The notes under the pieces were generated by a model. That model made no database searches, was not told the DNA's origin, and saw only the letters and a list, made by a program, of their open reading frames with translations. Shown one piece after another: positions 34,374-41,180 of a stretch of DNA of 64,000 nt (position 1 is the first letter of the stretch; each line of letters opens with the position of its first letter). Location of the stretch: NCBI GenBank assembly GCA_015061815.1, contig SUVW01000009.1, positions 1-64,000 of the forward strand, written 5' to 3'. Made by a program: the position numbers and the translations under genes. Origin of the DNA: Lentisphaerota bacterium (GTDB taxonomy: Bacteria; Verrucomicrobiota; Lentisphaeria; Victivallales; Victivallaceae).

Positions 34374-35336
34374 ATGTTACGTTCCAAAAAAATCTTTTCA
34401 GTGATGGCAGTTTTTCTTATTTCTTCAATTGCGCTTGCTGATTCAGTGATAATTTTCAATCCGATGTTGATTGACGGCAAAGGAGTTGATGCCGGACTGT
34501 TCAATGATATTGTTTCAGCAGAGCTGTCTTGCTCTGAGCAGATAAAATTGGTCGATCGTGAACAGCTTGATAAATTGCTTCGTGAAAGAGCTCTCAAACC
34601 TAACGGAATGCTCAATGCTGATGATGTCAGTAATATAGGTTCTCTGCTCGGTGCGGACAGTTTTGTTTCGGGTTCGGTTCGGGAAAAAGGTGATAAGCTT
34701 ATGATTTTTGTGAAAACCATCTCCGTTAAAACCGGTGTGGTTAAAATGAAATATATTAATGTTGCCAATAATCTTGAAAGTGCAGCCGAAAAGACTGCCC
34801 AAACTGCGATTGATTTGATCAAAAGTCAGAAAGCTGCAGTAAATTCCGTATCAACGAAAATAGAAATTCTTGTACCGGAAAAAAAGAGACCGGTTGTAGC
34901 AATATTTATTCCGGAAATTCATATTGCAAGTCAGCGTTTGATTGATCCGGCAGCAGAAAATGAATTGACCAAATTTTTCCTGACACAGAAGTTTCCGGTG
35001 AAACAGCTTGCGCCTTTAGCTGTCGGACAGAATGGTTTACTTGATAATCTGATTGGAAATCGTACAAAATTGGTGGAAGCGGCGGAGAAAGTCGGAGCTG
35101 CTTATCTTATTTTCGGCGAAGCCATTTCTGAATCTTCAGATACCTTTGGCAATTATCGTACTTCCAGAGCTCGTGTTGAACTTAAAATAATATCTACAGC
35201 AAATAATAACATAGTTTGGGCAGACAGTGCGTATGCTGGTGCCGCAGATACAGCAGAAATCATTTCCGGCAAAAAGGCGATACAGAAAGCTGCAGTAAAA
35301 CTTGCACTCAAAGCCGCAGATGTTTTGTTGAAGTAA
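34374..35336 (+). CDS. Double CsgG-like secreted protein
   Basis: The product has 320 residues with a signal peptide (IFSVMAVFLISSIALA). Residues ~25-150 form a CsgG-like domain: IKLVDREQLDKLLRERALK, NIGSLLGADSFVSGSVREKG, then VKTISVKTGVVKM. Residues ~170-318 repeat the same logic more loosely (RPVVAIFIPEIHIASQRLID, EKVGAAYLIFGEAISES, RVELKIISTANNNIVW). CsgG itself forms the curli secretion pore; the wider family includes periplasmic or outer-membrane proteins of unknown role. No lipobox cysteine is visible. GGGAG precedes the ATG, and a terminator follows 80 nt downstream, closing the three-gene operon. Confidence 0.75.
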   Translation: MLRSKKIFSVMAVFLISSIALADSVIIFNPMLIDGKGVDAGLFNDIVSAELSCSEQIKLVDREQLDKLLRERALKPNGMLNADDVSNIGSLLGADSFVSGSVREKGDKLMIFVKTISVKTGVVKMKYINVANNLESAAEKTAQTAIDLIKSQKAAVNSVSTKIEILVPEKKRPVVAIFIPEIHIASQRLIDPAAENELTKFFLTQKFPVKQLAPLAVGQNGLLDNLIGNRTKLVEAAEKVGAAYLIFGEAISESSDTFGNYRTSRARVELKIISTANNNIVWADSAYAGAADTAEIISGKKAIQKAAVKLALKAADVLLK

Positions 35337-35415
35337 GGATGGTACCGGCGTTTCAACATATAAGTAAAACACACATAAAGGTTTCCCGGAACGATGATAG
35401 CGGGAAATAGCTTCG

Positions 35416-35444
35416 GCGGCAGGAGAAATCTTGCCGCTTTTTTT
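35416..35444 (+). terminator. Intrinsic terminator of the CsgG-like operon
   Basis: GCGGCA pairs with TGCCGC around an ~10-nt loop, followed directly by seven T residues. Confidence 0.8.
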
Positions 35445-35468
35445 GCGTTTACACTCGGCGTGTTGCGA

Positions 35469-35696
35469 CGGTTGCGGTAAAGGTCGGGTAAGTGGCAAAA
35501 AGCAGCACAAAAGCCCTTGTGAAGCCCTTTTGTGAAAAAAACTTCACAGAATTTTTGTCAGACTTGAAAAATTTGCCAGCGTTTTTTTATCTTTCCCCGC
35601 CATTCTGAAGCGCATTTTGAGCTTAAAACTTTAGAATCTTGCTGTGAAATAAATTTCTGAAAATCGCTTCACTTTTGTTCTCAAACATTCAGAATG
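35469..35696 (+). repeat. Dispersed ~228-bp repeat, copy 2
   Basis: Direct-orientation match to 30313-30540. Here the distal half is framed by a 9-bp inverted repeat, CATTCTGAA (35601-35609) and TTCAGAATG (35688-35696). The copy overlaps the last codons and stop of the membrane-protein gene that converges on it from the right. The two copies bracket the three-gene CsgG-like operon. Confidence 0.85.
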
Positions 35697-36309
35697 GCTG
35701 ATTTTTGTTTTGATTATTTTCTGTTTCAGGTGGTTCAGCGGTTCGTGTATACTGCGGGAAAAACAAAATACGGATTGTCATAATCGCGGTCAACAGCAAT
35801 AATGGCAATAAAACAATGCTTCCCAGAATGATTACAAGATTATCAGAGCTATCATATTTGATGGTTGAAAGCAAGTAAGTATTCAATGCTGCATATATGG
35901 AAAAAGTCCCCCAAGGGATTACTGTTTTCATTAGTTTTTTCATTCGGCAACAAAAAGCAGTTGTGGTTAAAACAAGAATGGGACTGAAATATAAAAATTC
36001 TAGTTGCAGAAATAACAATTTCATTCCTTCCATACCGCTTATATGGTTGATTTTGTCAGCAGCAACTACCAAACCGAAAGTAATAATGCCTGCAAACAAA
36101 GTAAAAAGTATTATGCGCAGATAATCCCATTTGTTTCCGTAAAATGCTGGATAAAAAAAAGGAGAAGCTAATACCAGATAACCAATATAGCATATAACGA
36201 AAAAAACTTCTATGTTGTGTGAAAATTTGGGGCGAAATGCAACAAAACCGGAAACGATGATTCCAAGCACTGCAAAAACATATTTTAATATTTTGTGATT
36301 GACAGACAT
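35689..36309 (-). CDS. Polytopic membrane protein of unknown function
   Basis: The product has 206 residues with about six hydrophobic segments, e.g. YVFAVLGIIVSGFVAF, IILFTLFAGIITFGLVVA and NLVIILGSIVLLPLLLLTAI. It has a short polar C-terminal tail rich in Asn, Gln and Pro. A GGGGAAG Shine-Dalgarno site supports the start. No family is recognised. The stop codon lies inside repeat copy 2, so the natural C-terminus may have been altered by that element. It is transcribed towards the CsgG-like operon. Confidence 0.6.
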   Translation of the reverse strand: MSVNHKILKYVFAVLGIIVSGFVAFRPKFSHNIEVFFVICYIGYLVLASPFFYPAFYGNKWDYLRIILFTLFAGIITFGLVVAADKINHISGMEGMKLLFLQLEFLYFSPILVLTTTAFCCRMKKLMKTVIPWGTFSIYAALNTYLLSTIKYDSSDNLVIILGSIVLLPLLLLTAIMTIRILFFPQYTRTAEPPETENNQNKNQPF

Positions 36310-36369
36310 CGTCTTCCCCTAATTACACATAGACTTTCTAATAATATATCACTGCAAAAATAAAAATCA

Positions 36370-36646
36370 AGGCGGCTTGCCGCCGTGTGAGCGAAGCGCA
36401 GTAAAAAGAAACACATCCACCCGCCGACAGGCGGCAACTTCACGGGCAGCGAAGCTGACCTCTTCACAAGCGACCAAAGGGAGCGACTTCATCCACCGTC
36501 GCTGAAGCTATGGCGGGACAAGCAAGTAAGTCTTCTCCGGGGTTTGGTGAAGATGTGAAGAAAAGGCTGCGCCTTTTGAGTGAAGTTGTGCTTCGCACAG
36601 TGAAGAGAAGACTTACGTCTTCGTTCGCCATTTTTTTGCAAAAAAA
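36370..36646. other. Hairpin-dense non-coding stretch downstream of tRNA-Ser
   Basis: No gene is supported. The stretch is a string of inverted repeats: GGCGGC/GCCGCC (36371-36384), CCGCC/GGCGG (36421-36434) and AGCGAC/GTCGCT (36482-36503). A 12-bp perfect pair GTAAGTCTTCTC/GAGAAGACTTAC (36526-36537 and 36605-36616) encloses AAAAGGC/GCCTTTT (36561-36577) and TGTGC/GCACA. The ORFs drawn across it are artefacts of this sequence and of the antisense tRNA. Confidence 0.7.
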
Positions 36647-36652
36647 ATGGCG
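36626..36652 (-). terminator. Large hairpin at the 3' end of tRNA-Ser
   Basis: CGCCATTTTTTT and AAAAAAAATGGCG form a nearly perfect stem around GC. On the minus strand one arm starts within the encoded CCA end of the tRNA. It can act as a terminator or a processing signal, although the T-rich tract is inside the stem rather than after it. Confidence 0.5.
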
Positions 36653-36737
36653 GAGAGAGAGGGATTCGAACCCTCGGTGAGGTTGCCCCCACAGCGATTT
36701 TCGAGACCGCCGCCTTAGACCACTCAGCCATCTCTCC
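36648..36737 (-). tRNA. tRNA-Ser (anticodon CGA)
   Basis: Read on the minus strand, GGAGAGA pairs with TCTCTCC in the acceptor stem. The anticodon stem is GCGGT/ATCGC around loop CTCGAAA, giving anticodon CGA (reads UCG). The long variable arm GTGGGGGCAACCTCAC and GGTTCGAATCC T-arm are typical of class II serine tRNAs. CCA is encoded. The 90-nt length matches the bacterial tRNA-Ser(CGA). Confidence 0.96.
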
Positions 36738-36753
36738 GGTATGTGTGTTATAT

Positions 36754-36782
36754 AATATAGCACCTGATTGTCGATTTGACAA
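36754..36782 (-). promoter_or_regulatory. Promoter of tRNA-Ser
   Basis: On the minus strand TTGTCA, 17 bp, then TATATT, about 17 nt upstream of the mature tRNA 5' end. Confidence 0.7.
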
Positions 36783-36799
36783 CTTTTTTATAGAAGAAT

Positions 36800-37297
36800 T
36801 TATTCGTCTTTCTTTTTCAGACGTTCTACATCCTGTTCGGCAAATTCAATGACCTGCTTGAATTTTTCTGCATTGGAGCTGTCTGCACCAACCAATGCTT
36901 TGTGAGCTTCTGCAACAGTTTTTGCAGTGGTCAGCATGCTTTTGTCTCCGGATGTTTTCAGAGCTGTACCTCCCAGAACAGAACTTTTTTCTGCAGCAAA
37001 TTTGAAAAGTTTTGCCACTCCAAGATCGCGCAGCAATTTTATCAGAATTTCATTGGCACCAATCAACATTACCTGTTTGCCGTTTTTACGCATTTTCAGA
37101 GCCAGCATCGTCAGCACTCCCATGAAGGTGCTGTCCATCGCTTCACAATTTTCCAAATCGATCTGCAGCCACGAGTTCTCATTCAATTTCCCGGAAATTT
37201 CCCGCAACGGAACCGCATAATCAAAATTCGCCCGCCCGGTCACCGTTACAGAAAAACCGCCATCCAGAGCTGTTATTTGCAAATCATCACTTTTCAT
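36800..37297 (-). CDS. STAS-domain protein (anti-anti-sigma-like)
   Basis: The product has 165 residues. Residues ~1-105 form a STAS domain with LQIDLENCEAMDSTFMGVLTML, where the Ser of MDST corresponds to the site phosphorylated by switch kinases in SpoIIAA-like proteins. The following ~60 residues are a helical, charged tail (AEAHKALVGADSSNAEKFKQ ... EQDVERLKKKDE) not present in minimal STAS proteins. A GGAGGG Shine-Dalgarno site lies upstream. It probably works in a partner-switching or envelope-signalling pathway, but no kinase or phosphatase gene is nearby. Confidence 0.82.
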   Translation of the reverse strand: MKSDDLQITALDGGFSVTVTGRANFDYAVPLREISGKLNENSWLQIDLENCEAMDSTFMGVLTMLALKMRKNGKQVMLIGANEILIKLLRDLGVAKLFKFAAEKSSVLGGTALKTSGDKSMLTTAKTVAEAHKALVGADSSNAEKFKQVIEFAEQDVERLKKKDE

Positions 37298-37327
37298 GGT
37301 ATTATTATGCCCTCCGTTATTTTATCG

Positions 37328-39115
37328 TTATTTTGCGGCATTCCCGATAACAGCTTTTATCCGGCGTACTCCGCGACTGGAACTTTCCTCTTTAAGGATT
37401 TTAAATGCCTGCAAATCTCCGGTATTTTCCGCGTGAGGTCCGCCGCAAATTTCCTTGCTGACATCGCCCATTGTGTAAACTTTCACAACTTCGCCGTATT
37501 TGTTACCGAAAAGTCCCATCGCACCGGCGGCCCGGGCATCATCGACACTCATTTCTTCGCAGACAACCGGCAGTTTGCGGTTGATCGCATCGTTGACCAG
37601 AGCCTGAACTTCCTGCAGCTGTTCCGGAGAAACTTTGTCCGGATGCGAGAAGTCGAAGCGGAGCCGTTCGGCGGTAATATTTGAACCGCGCTGCTCTACG
37701 TGGGTGCCGAGGACTTTTCTCAACGCCGCATGCAGCAGGTGGGTTGCGGTATGAAGCTTGGCTGTTTCTTCGGAATGATCGGCCAATCCGCCTTTGAATT
37801 TCTGTTCCGCGCCGGCCCGGGAAAGTTCCTGATGTTTGGCATACGCGGCATTGAAGCCATCCACATCAACCTCAAATCCCTGTTCTTTGGCCATTTCCAC
37901 AGTCAATTCAAGGGGGAAGCCGTAGGTTTCATAGAGATTGAAAGCATTTTTGCCGCTGATAACTTTTTTGGTTATATGCGGCGGTACCCGGTCGATCAAT
38001 TTCTGAAACTCTTTGGTTCCGTGTTCCAATGCGGCGGCAAATTGTTTTTCTTCGCGCTCAAGTTCACCTTTGATCATATCGGCATTCGCAGATAATTCCG
38101 GATAAAATTCTCCGAATTGGGCAATGACTTTATCGGCGATTCTGGATGCAAATTCGGTGACGATACCGATTTTCCGTCCTTCACGGATCGCCCGGCGGAT
38201 CAGGCGGCGCAGTACATAGGGCTGATCCACGCGTCCGGGAGTAATGCCGTCACCGATAATAAATGTCGCTGCCCGCAAGTGGTCAACGATGATCCGTTCG
38301 CTGGATGTGCGCTGTGCGGCCGGAATTCCCGGAACATTGCGGATGGCATCCAATTCGGCAAAAAGTGAAGCAAAAACCTCGGTTTCGTAACAACTTGGCT
38401 TGCCTTGCAGCACGGCAGTGATCCGTTCCAGTCCCATTCCGGTATCGACATTGCGTTGGGCCAGAGGTTCAAATTTTCCTTCAGCGTTTTTATTGTACTG
38501 CATAAAAACGTCGTTCCAGATCTCGACCCAGAGTTTGTTTTCCGGATCAAAAACTGCAGGAGCCGGAGCAGGGCCGGTCCAGTAGAACATTTCTGTATCC
38601 GGGCCGCAGGGACCGGTAGTGCCGGCCGGACCCCACCAGTTATCCTTTTTGCCGAGCTTGGCAATGCGCTCTGCCGGAATTCCCAGGTTGTGCCAGATGT
38701 TCCATGCTTCCTCATCAAAAGGACAATCTTCGTCACCGGCAAAAACTGTTACCGCCAGTTGTTCAACCGGGATACCCAGTTCTTTGGTCAGAAATGTGAA
38801 ACTGAAATTGATCGCATCCTCTTTGAAGTAATCGCCAAGTGACCAGTTGCCCAGCATTTCAAAAAAGGTCAGATGCACTGCATCACCCACTTCGTCGATA
38901 TCTCCGGTGCGGATGCACTTCTGGCAGTCGGTCAATCTTCTGCCGGAGGGATGTTTTGCTCCCTGCAGATATGGTACCAGCGGATGCATTCCGGCGGTGG
39001 TAAACAAACAGGTCGGATCATTATCGGGAATAAGGGAAGCACTCTTAATCTCGGCATGACCGTTGGCTTTGAAAAACTCAATGTACTTTCTTCTCAATTC
39101 ATTTGCTGTCATCAT
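37328..39115 (-). CDS. alaS: Alanine--tRNA ligase, short form
   Basis: The product has 595 residues; bacterial AlaRS is usually ~870-880. The class II catalytic core is complete: FFKANGHAEIKSASLIP, FTTAGMHPLVPYLQG, HLTFFEMLGNWSLGDYFKE, NVDTGMGLERITAVLQG and GRVDQPYVLRRLIRRA. The editing domain follows with zinc-binding HTATHLLHAAL (HxxxH) and CGGPHAENTG (CxxxH). The protein ends right after RRIKAVIGNAAK, so the C-terminal DHHA1/C-Ala region is missing. In standard AlaRS that region helps dimerisation and tRNA elbow contact. The stop is clean, with no continuing frame. It contains the 48-bp segment copied at 476-523. Confidence 0.93.
   Translation of the reverse strand: MMTANELRRKYIEFFKANGHAEIKSASLIPDNDPTCLFTTAGMHPLVPYLQGAKHPSGRRLTDCQKCIRTGDIDEVGDAVHLTFFEMLGNWSLGDYFKEDAINFSFTFLTKELGIPVEQLAVTVFAGDEDCPFDEEAWNIWHNLGIPAERIAKLGKKDNWWGPAGTTGPCGPDTEMFYWTGPAPAPAVFDPENKLWVEIWNDVFMQYNKNAEGKFEPLAQRNVDTGMGLERITAVLQGKPSCYETEVFASLFAELDAIRNVPGIPAAQRTSSERIIVDHLRAATFIIGDGITPGRVDQPYVLRRLIRRAIREGRKIGIVTEFASRIADKVIAQFGEFYPELSANADMIKGELEREEKQFAAALEHGTKEFQKLIDRVPPHITKKVISGKNAFNLYETYGFPLELTVEMAKEQGFEVDVDGFNAAYAKHQELSRAGAEQKFKGGLADHSEETAKLHTATHLLHAALRKVLGTHVEQRGSNITAERLRFDFSHPDKVSPEQLQEVQALVNDAINRKLPVVCEEMSVDDARAAGAMGLFGNKYGEVVKVYTMGDVSKEICGGPHAENTGDLQAFKILKEESSSRGVRRIKAVIGNAAK
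38192..38239. repeat. 48-bp segment duplicated at 476-523
   Basis: This is the internal alaS copy of the exact 48-bp repeat, covering codons ~293-308 of AlaRS. It lies within intact coding sequence, so it is likely the original. Confidence 0.9.
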
Positions 39116-39192
39116 AATAATTTTCTCTCCAGAAGCTTGTCCGGAACGGCGACAATGATCCGTTTTTCCGGCACGGTTTTATTCATCTTTAT

Positions 39193-39221
39193 AAAATAAC
39201 GCCACAATCATCTTTTTTCAA
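39193..39221 (-). promoter_or_regulatory. Promoter of alaS
   Basis: On the minus strand TTGAAA, 17 bp, then TATTTT, about 80 nt upstream of the start codon. Confidence 0.6.
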
Positions 39222-39236
39222 GCAGAAAAGAGATGG

Positions 39237-39917
39237 TTATTTGCGGTTTTCCTTGCGATACATCCAGGGCTGCTGCGGTGAATGTTCCTGCCACAACCCG
39301 ATTCTGCTGCTGCGGGCCGTTTTTTCAGCTTTCTCCAAATCATATTCATGTTCGGCATAATCCGGATAGTACCAGGCATTTCCGGTGGAAACCATGTTCA
39401 AATTGATGTATTCGCCATCGCAATATACTTTTGCTACGCATCTGCCGTAACGGTCAACCGAAATTACTTCGGCCCGGATTTTGCGGCCTACTACTTTTTT
39501 CCGCAATGCATCCCGGGATTTTGTCCCGTAAGTTTGATCTGCTTCCGGAGCATCGATGCCGAAAAAACGGATTTTGAATTTTTTTTCCTGCTGCTGCTGT
39601 ATCGCCAGCATGGTCAATGTGTCACCATCGTATGCCTCAAGCGCGACACCTTCCAGAATTTCCCGGGGGAGGGCCTGACCTTCCGGAGTTCCGCTGCCGG
39701 GCAGCAGACGTATTACAAAAGATGGCAGCAGATGTTTATACCGCAGCAACGTGAAACCGGTATTGCCGAGGCGGTCGAGGTTGAAAAGGACTCCTCCGGC
39801 AGCAACCAGTATGACCGTCAGAAAGGTGTTGCGGAATAATTTGCCCCAAATCCGTTTGGCGGTGCCGGAAGCAGCTTCTTTGAGTTGGCCGGAAGGCGAT
39901 TTCTTTTTGATTGCCAT
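39237..39917 (-). CDS. Membrane-anchored staphylococcal-nuclease-like (SNase) protein
   Basis: The product has 226 residues from MAIKKKSPSGQLKEA, with AGAGGA upstream; the longer ORF-track start is not needed. A single transmembrane segment (FLTVILVAAGGVLFNL) near residues 30-45 is followed by an SNase domain from ~residue 88. IRFFGIDAPEADQTYG carries the equivalents of the catalytic Arg and Glu, and DRYGRCVAKVY the second Arg. It ends in WMYRKENRK, as SNase-like proteins often do. It probably degrades nucleic acids outside the cytoplasmic membrane. Confidence 0.87.
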   Translation of the reverse strand: MAIKKKSPSGQLKEAASGTAKRIWGKLFRNTFLTVILVAAGGVLFNLDRLGNTGFTLLRYKHLLPSFVIRLLPGSGTPEGQALPREILEGVALEAYDGDTLTMLAIQQQQEKKFKIRFFGIDAPEADQTYGTKSRDALRKKVVGRKIRAEVISVDRYGRCVAKVYCDGEYINLNMVSTGNAWYYPDYAEHEYDLEKAEKTARSSRIGLWQEHSPQQPWMYRKENRK

Positions 39918-40010
39918 ATAAAATTTTCCTCTCTTGTAAAAAATAAATTGACTTCCGGAAAATATAACCGCAAAACTGCAAAAAAACAAGCGGCCGGACA
40001 TTTATACTGC

Positions 40011-40038
40011 TTGATTTTTTTTTACAGTGAATTATAAT
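40011..40038 (+). promoter_or_regulatory. Promoter of the small lipoprotein/rubrerythrin unit
   Basis: TTGATT, 16 bp, then TATAAT. A GC-rich hairpin (40056-40074, CCGCCGGA/TCCGGCGG) lies in the leader just upstream of the Shine-Dalgarno site and could modulate translation or stability. Confidence 0.6.
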
Positions 40039-40094
40039 TGATTGACAGAGGAGACCCGCCGGATGGTCCGGCGGAAAAAAAGAGGAGAAAGAAA

Positions 40095-40409
40095 ATGAAA
40101 AAAAGTCTTCTGGTCTGGGGAGCGTTGATCGTTGTCGCGCTCTGTTTCGTCGGTTGCTGTTACTACACAACCAATCATTGTTCGCCGTGTGACAAGCATT
40201 GTCATCACAAGCCGGGGTGCAAGGCCGGTAACTGTTTGAACAACAATGCCGCCAATCAGGATGGAACAGTGGAAACTGTTACTGTCGAAGCTGTGGAACT
40301 GGTTCCCATCGGCAATGATGCTCCGGCAGCGAAAAAAACTGATGGAAACAGCGGAAATGCGGCTAAAGACGGTGCTGTTAAGCAACCGGCTGCTTCCGGT
40401 AATATGTGA
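40095..40409 (+). CDS. Small Cys/His-rich putative lipoprotein
   Basis: The product has 104 residues from MKKSLLVWGALIVVALCFVGC; the start is fixed by GAGGAG 9 nt upstream. The hydrophobic stretch ends in FVGCC, a near-lipobox, so lipid attachment is plausible. Next comes a dense metal-ligand segment, NHCSPCDKHCHHKPGCKAGNC, and then a low-complexity Ala/Thr/Asn-rich tail. The family is unknown. The spacing of Cys and His suggests metal or redox chemistry at the envelope. It lies 32 nt upstream of rubrerythrin and shares its promoter, consistent with a role in iron or oxidative-stress handling. Confidence 0.7.
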   Translation: MKKSLLVWGALIVVALCFVGCCYYTTNHCSPCDKHCHHKPGCKAGNCLNNNAANQDGTVETVTVEAVELVPIGNDAPAAKKTDGNSGNAAKDGAVKQPAASGNM

Positions 40410-40441
40410 ATCGGCAACATTTGTCATGCGATTGAGGAAAA

Positions 40442-41023
40442 ATGATGGAAAATTCCATTCACAACACCAGAACCGAGCAGAATCTGCTTAAAGCATTCGC
40501 CGGTGAATCCCAGGCGCGCAATCGCTACACCTACTTCGCAACACAGGCAAAGAAGGAAAACCTGATGCAGATAGCGGCGATATTTGAGGAAACTGCCGGG
40601 CAGGAAAAGGAACATGCTGAACGCTTCTTCAGATTTCTGGAGGGCGGTATGGTCAGCATCACCGCTGAATATCCGGCAGGGGAGATCATTGATACTGCGC
40701 ATAATCTGGCGGCAGCTGCCGCCGGAGAGTATGACGAGTGGCATGATCTTTATCCGGAGTTCGCCGAAATCGCCAGAGAGGAAGGATTCGCTAAAATCGG
40801 AGCTGTTTTTGACTTCGTATGTGTCGCGGAAAAGCAGCATGAAAAACGTTTTCGCGATCTTTTATGGAACATCGAAAATGATCTGGTTTTCAAACGTCCT
40901 GCTCCGGTGGTATGGCGGTGTTTGAATTGCGGATATCTCCATTCCGGGACTAAAGCTCCGGAGAGGTGTCCATCCTGTGACCATGTGCGCGGATATTTTG
41001 AGATCCTCGCAGAGAACTGGTGA
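40442..41023 (+). CDS. rbr: Rubrerythrin
   Basis: The product has 193 residues. The N-terminal ferritin-like four-helix domain has the di-iron ligands in FAGESQARNRY, ETAGQEKEHAERF and VAEKQHEKRF. The C-terminal rubredoxin-like domain has CLNCGYLHSG...CPSCDH, i.e. two CxxC pairs for an Fe(SCys)4 site. The domain order is the classical one. It reduces hydrogen peroxide in anaerobes, so its presence suggests an anaerobic host. It starts at one of two adjacent ATGs after GAGG and is followed by a strong terminator. Confidence 0.95.
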   Translation: MMENSIHNTRTEQNLLKAFAGESQARNRYTYFATQAKKENLMQIAAIFEETAGQEKEHAERFFRFLEGGMVSITAEYPAGEIIDTAHNLAAAAAGEYDEWHDLYPEFAEIAREEGFAKIGAVFDFVCVAEKQHEKRFRDLLWNIENDLVFKRPAPVVWRCLNCGYLHSGTKAPERCPSCDHVRGYFEILAENW

Positions 41024-41040
41024 AATTCGCCTTTGGGAGG

Positions 41041-41078
41041 CTGTCGTACTGTCAATCCGGCAGTACGGCAGTTTTTTT
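41041..41078 (+). terminator. Intrinsic terminator after rubrerythrin
   Basis: CTGTCGTACTG pairs with CAGTACGGCAG (one G-T pair) around a 9-nt loop, followed by seven T residues. Confidence 0.9.
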
Positions 41079-41111
41079 GTTTGCCGGAGAGAATATTTTT
41101 TGAAATACGGT

Positions 41112-41140
41112 TTGTAAAAACTGCTTCACAGAGGTATATT
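41112..41140 (+). promoter_or_regulatory. Promoter of proA
   Basis: TTGTAA, 17 bp, then TATATT, about 40 nt upstream of the start codon at 41181. Confidence 0.65.
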
Positions 41141-41180
41141 AACGCTGGTATTATTGTATTGTCAGAAAGGTGGATATATT

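Noticed and set aside
31024-35336. Curli (csg) biogenesis operon
   Set aside because: CsgG-like domains are present, but no CsgA/CsgB amyloid repeats, CsgE or CsgF are found, and the domain fusions differ from curli loci.
36464-36763. Minus-strand 97-99 aa ORFs across tRNA-Ser and the hairpin cluster
   Set aside because: They run through the tRNA gene and palindromic DNA; the 'GERDSNPR'-type peptides come from reading tRNA sequence in frame. No start signal supports them.
40056-40074. GC-rich hairpin as a terminator for the nuclease or alaS genes
   Set aside because: It is followed by A residues on the plus strand and is upstream of the minus-strand genes, so it lies in the leader of the small lipoprotein gene instead.
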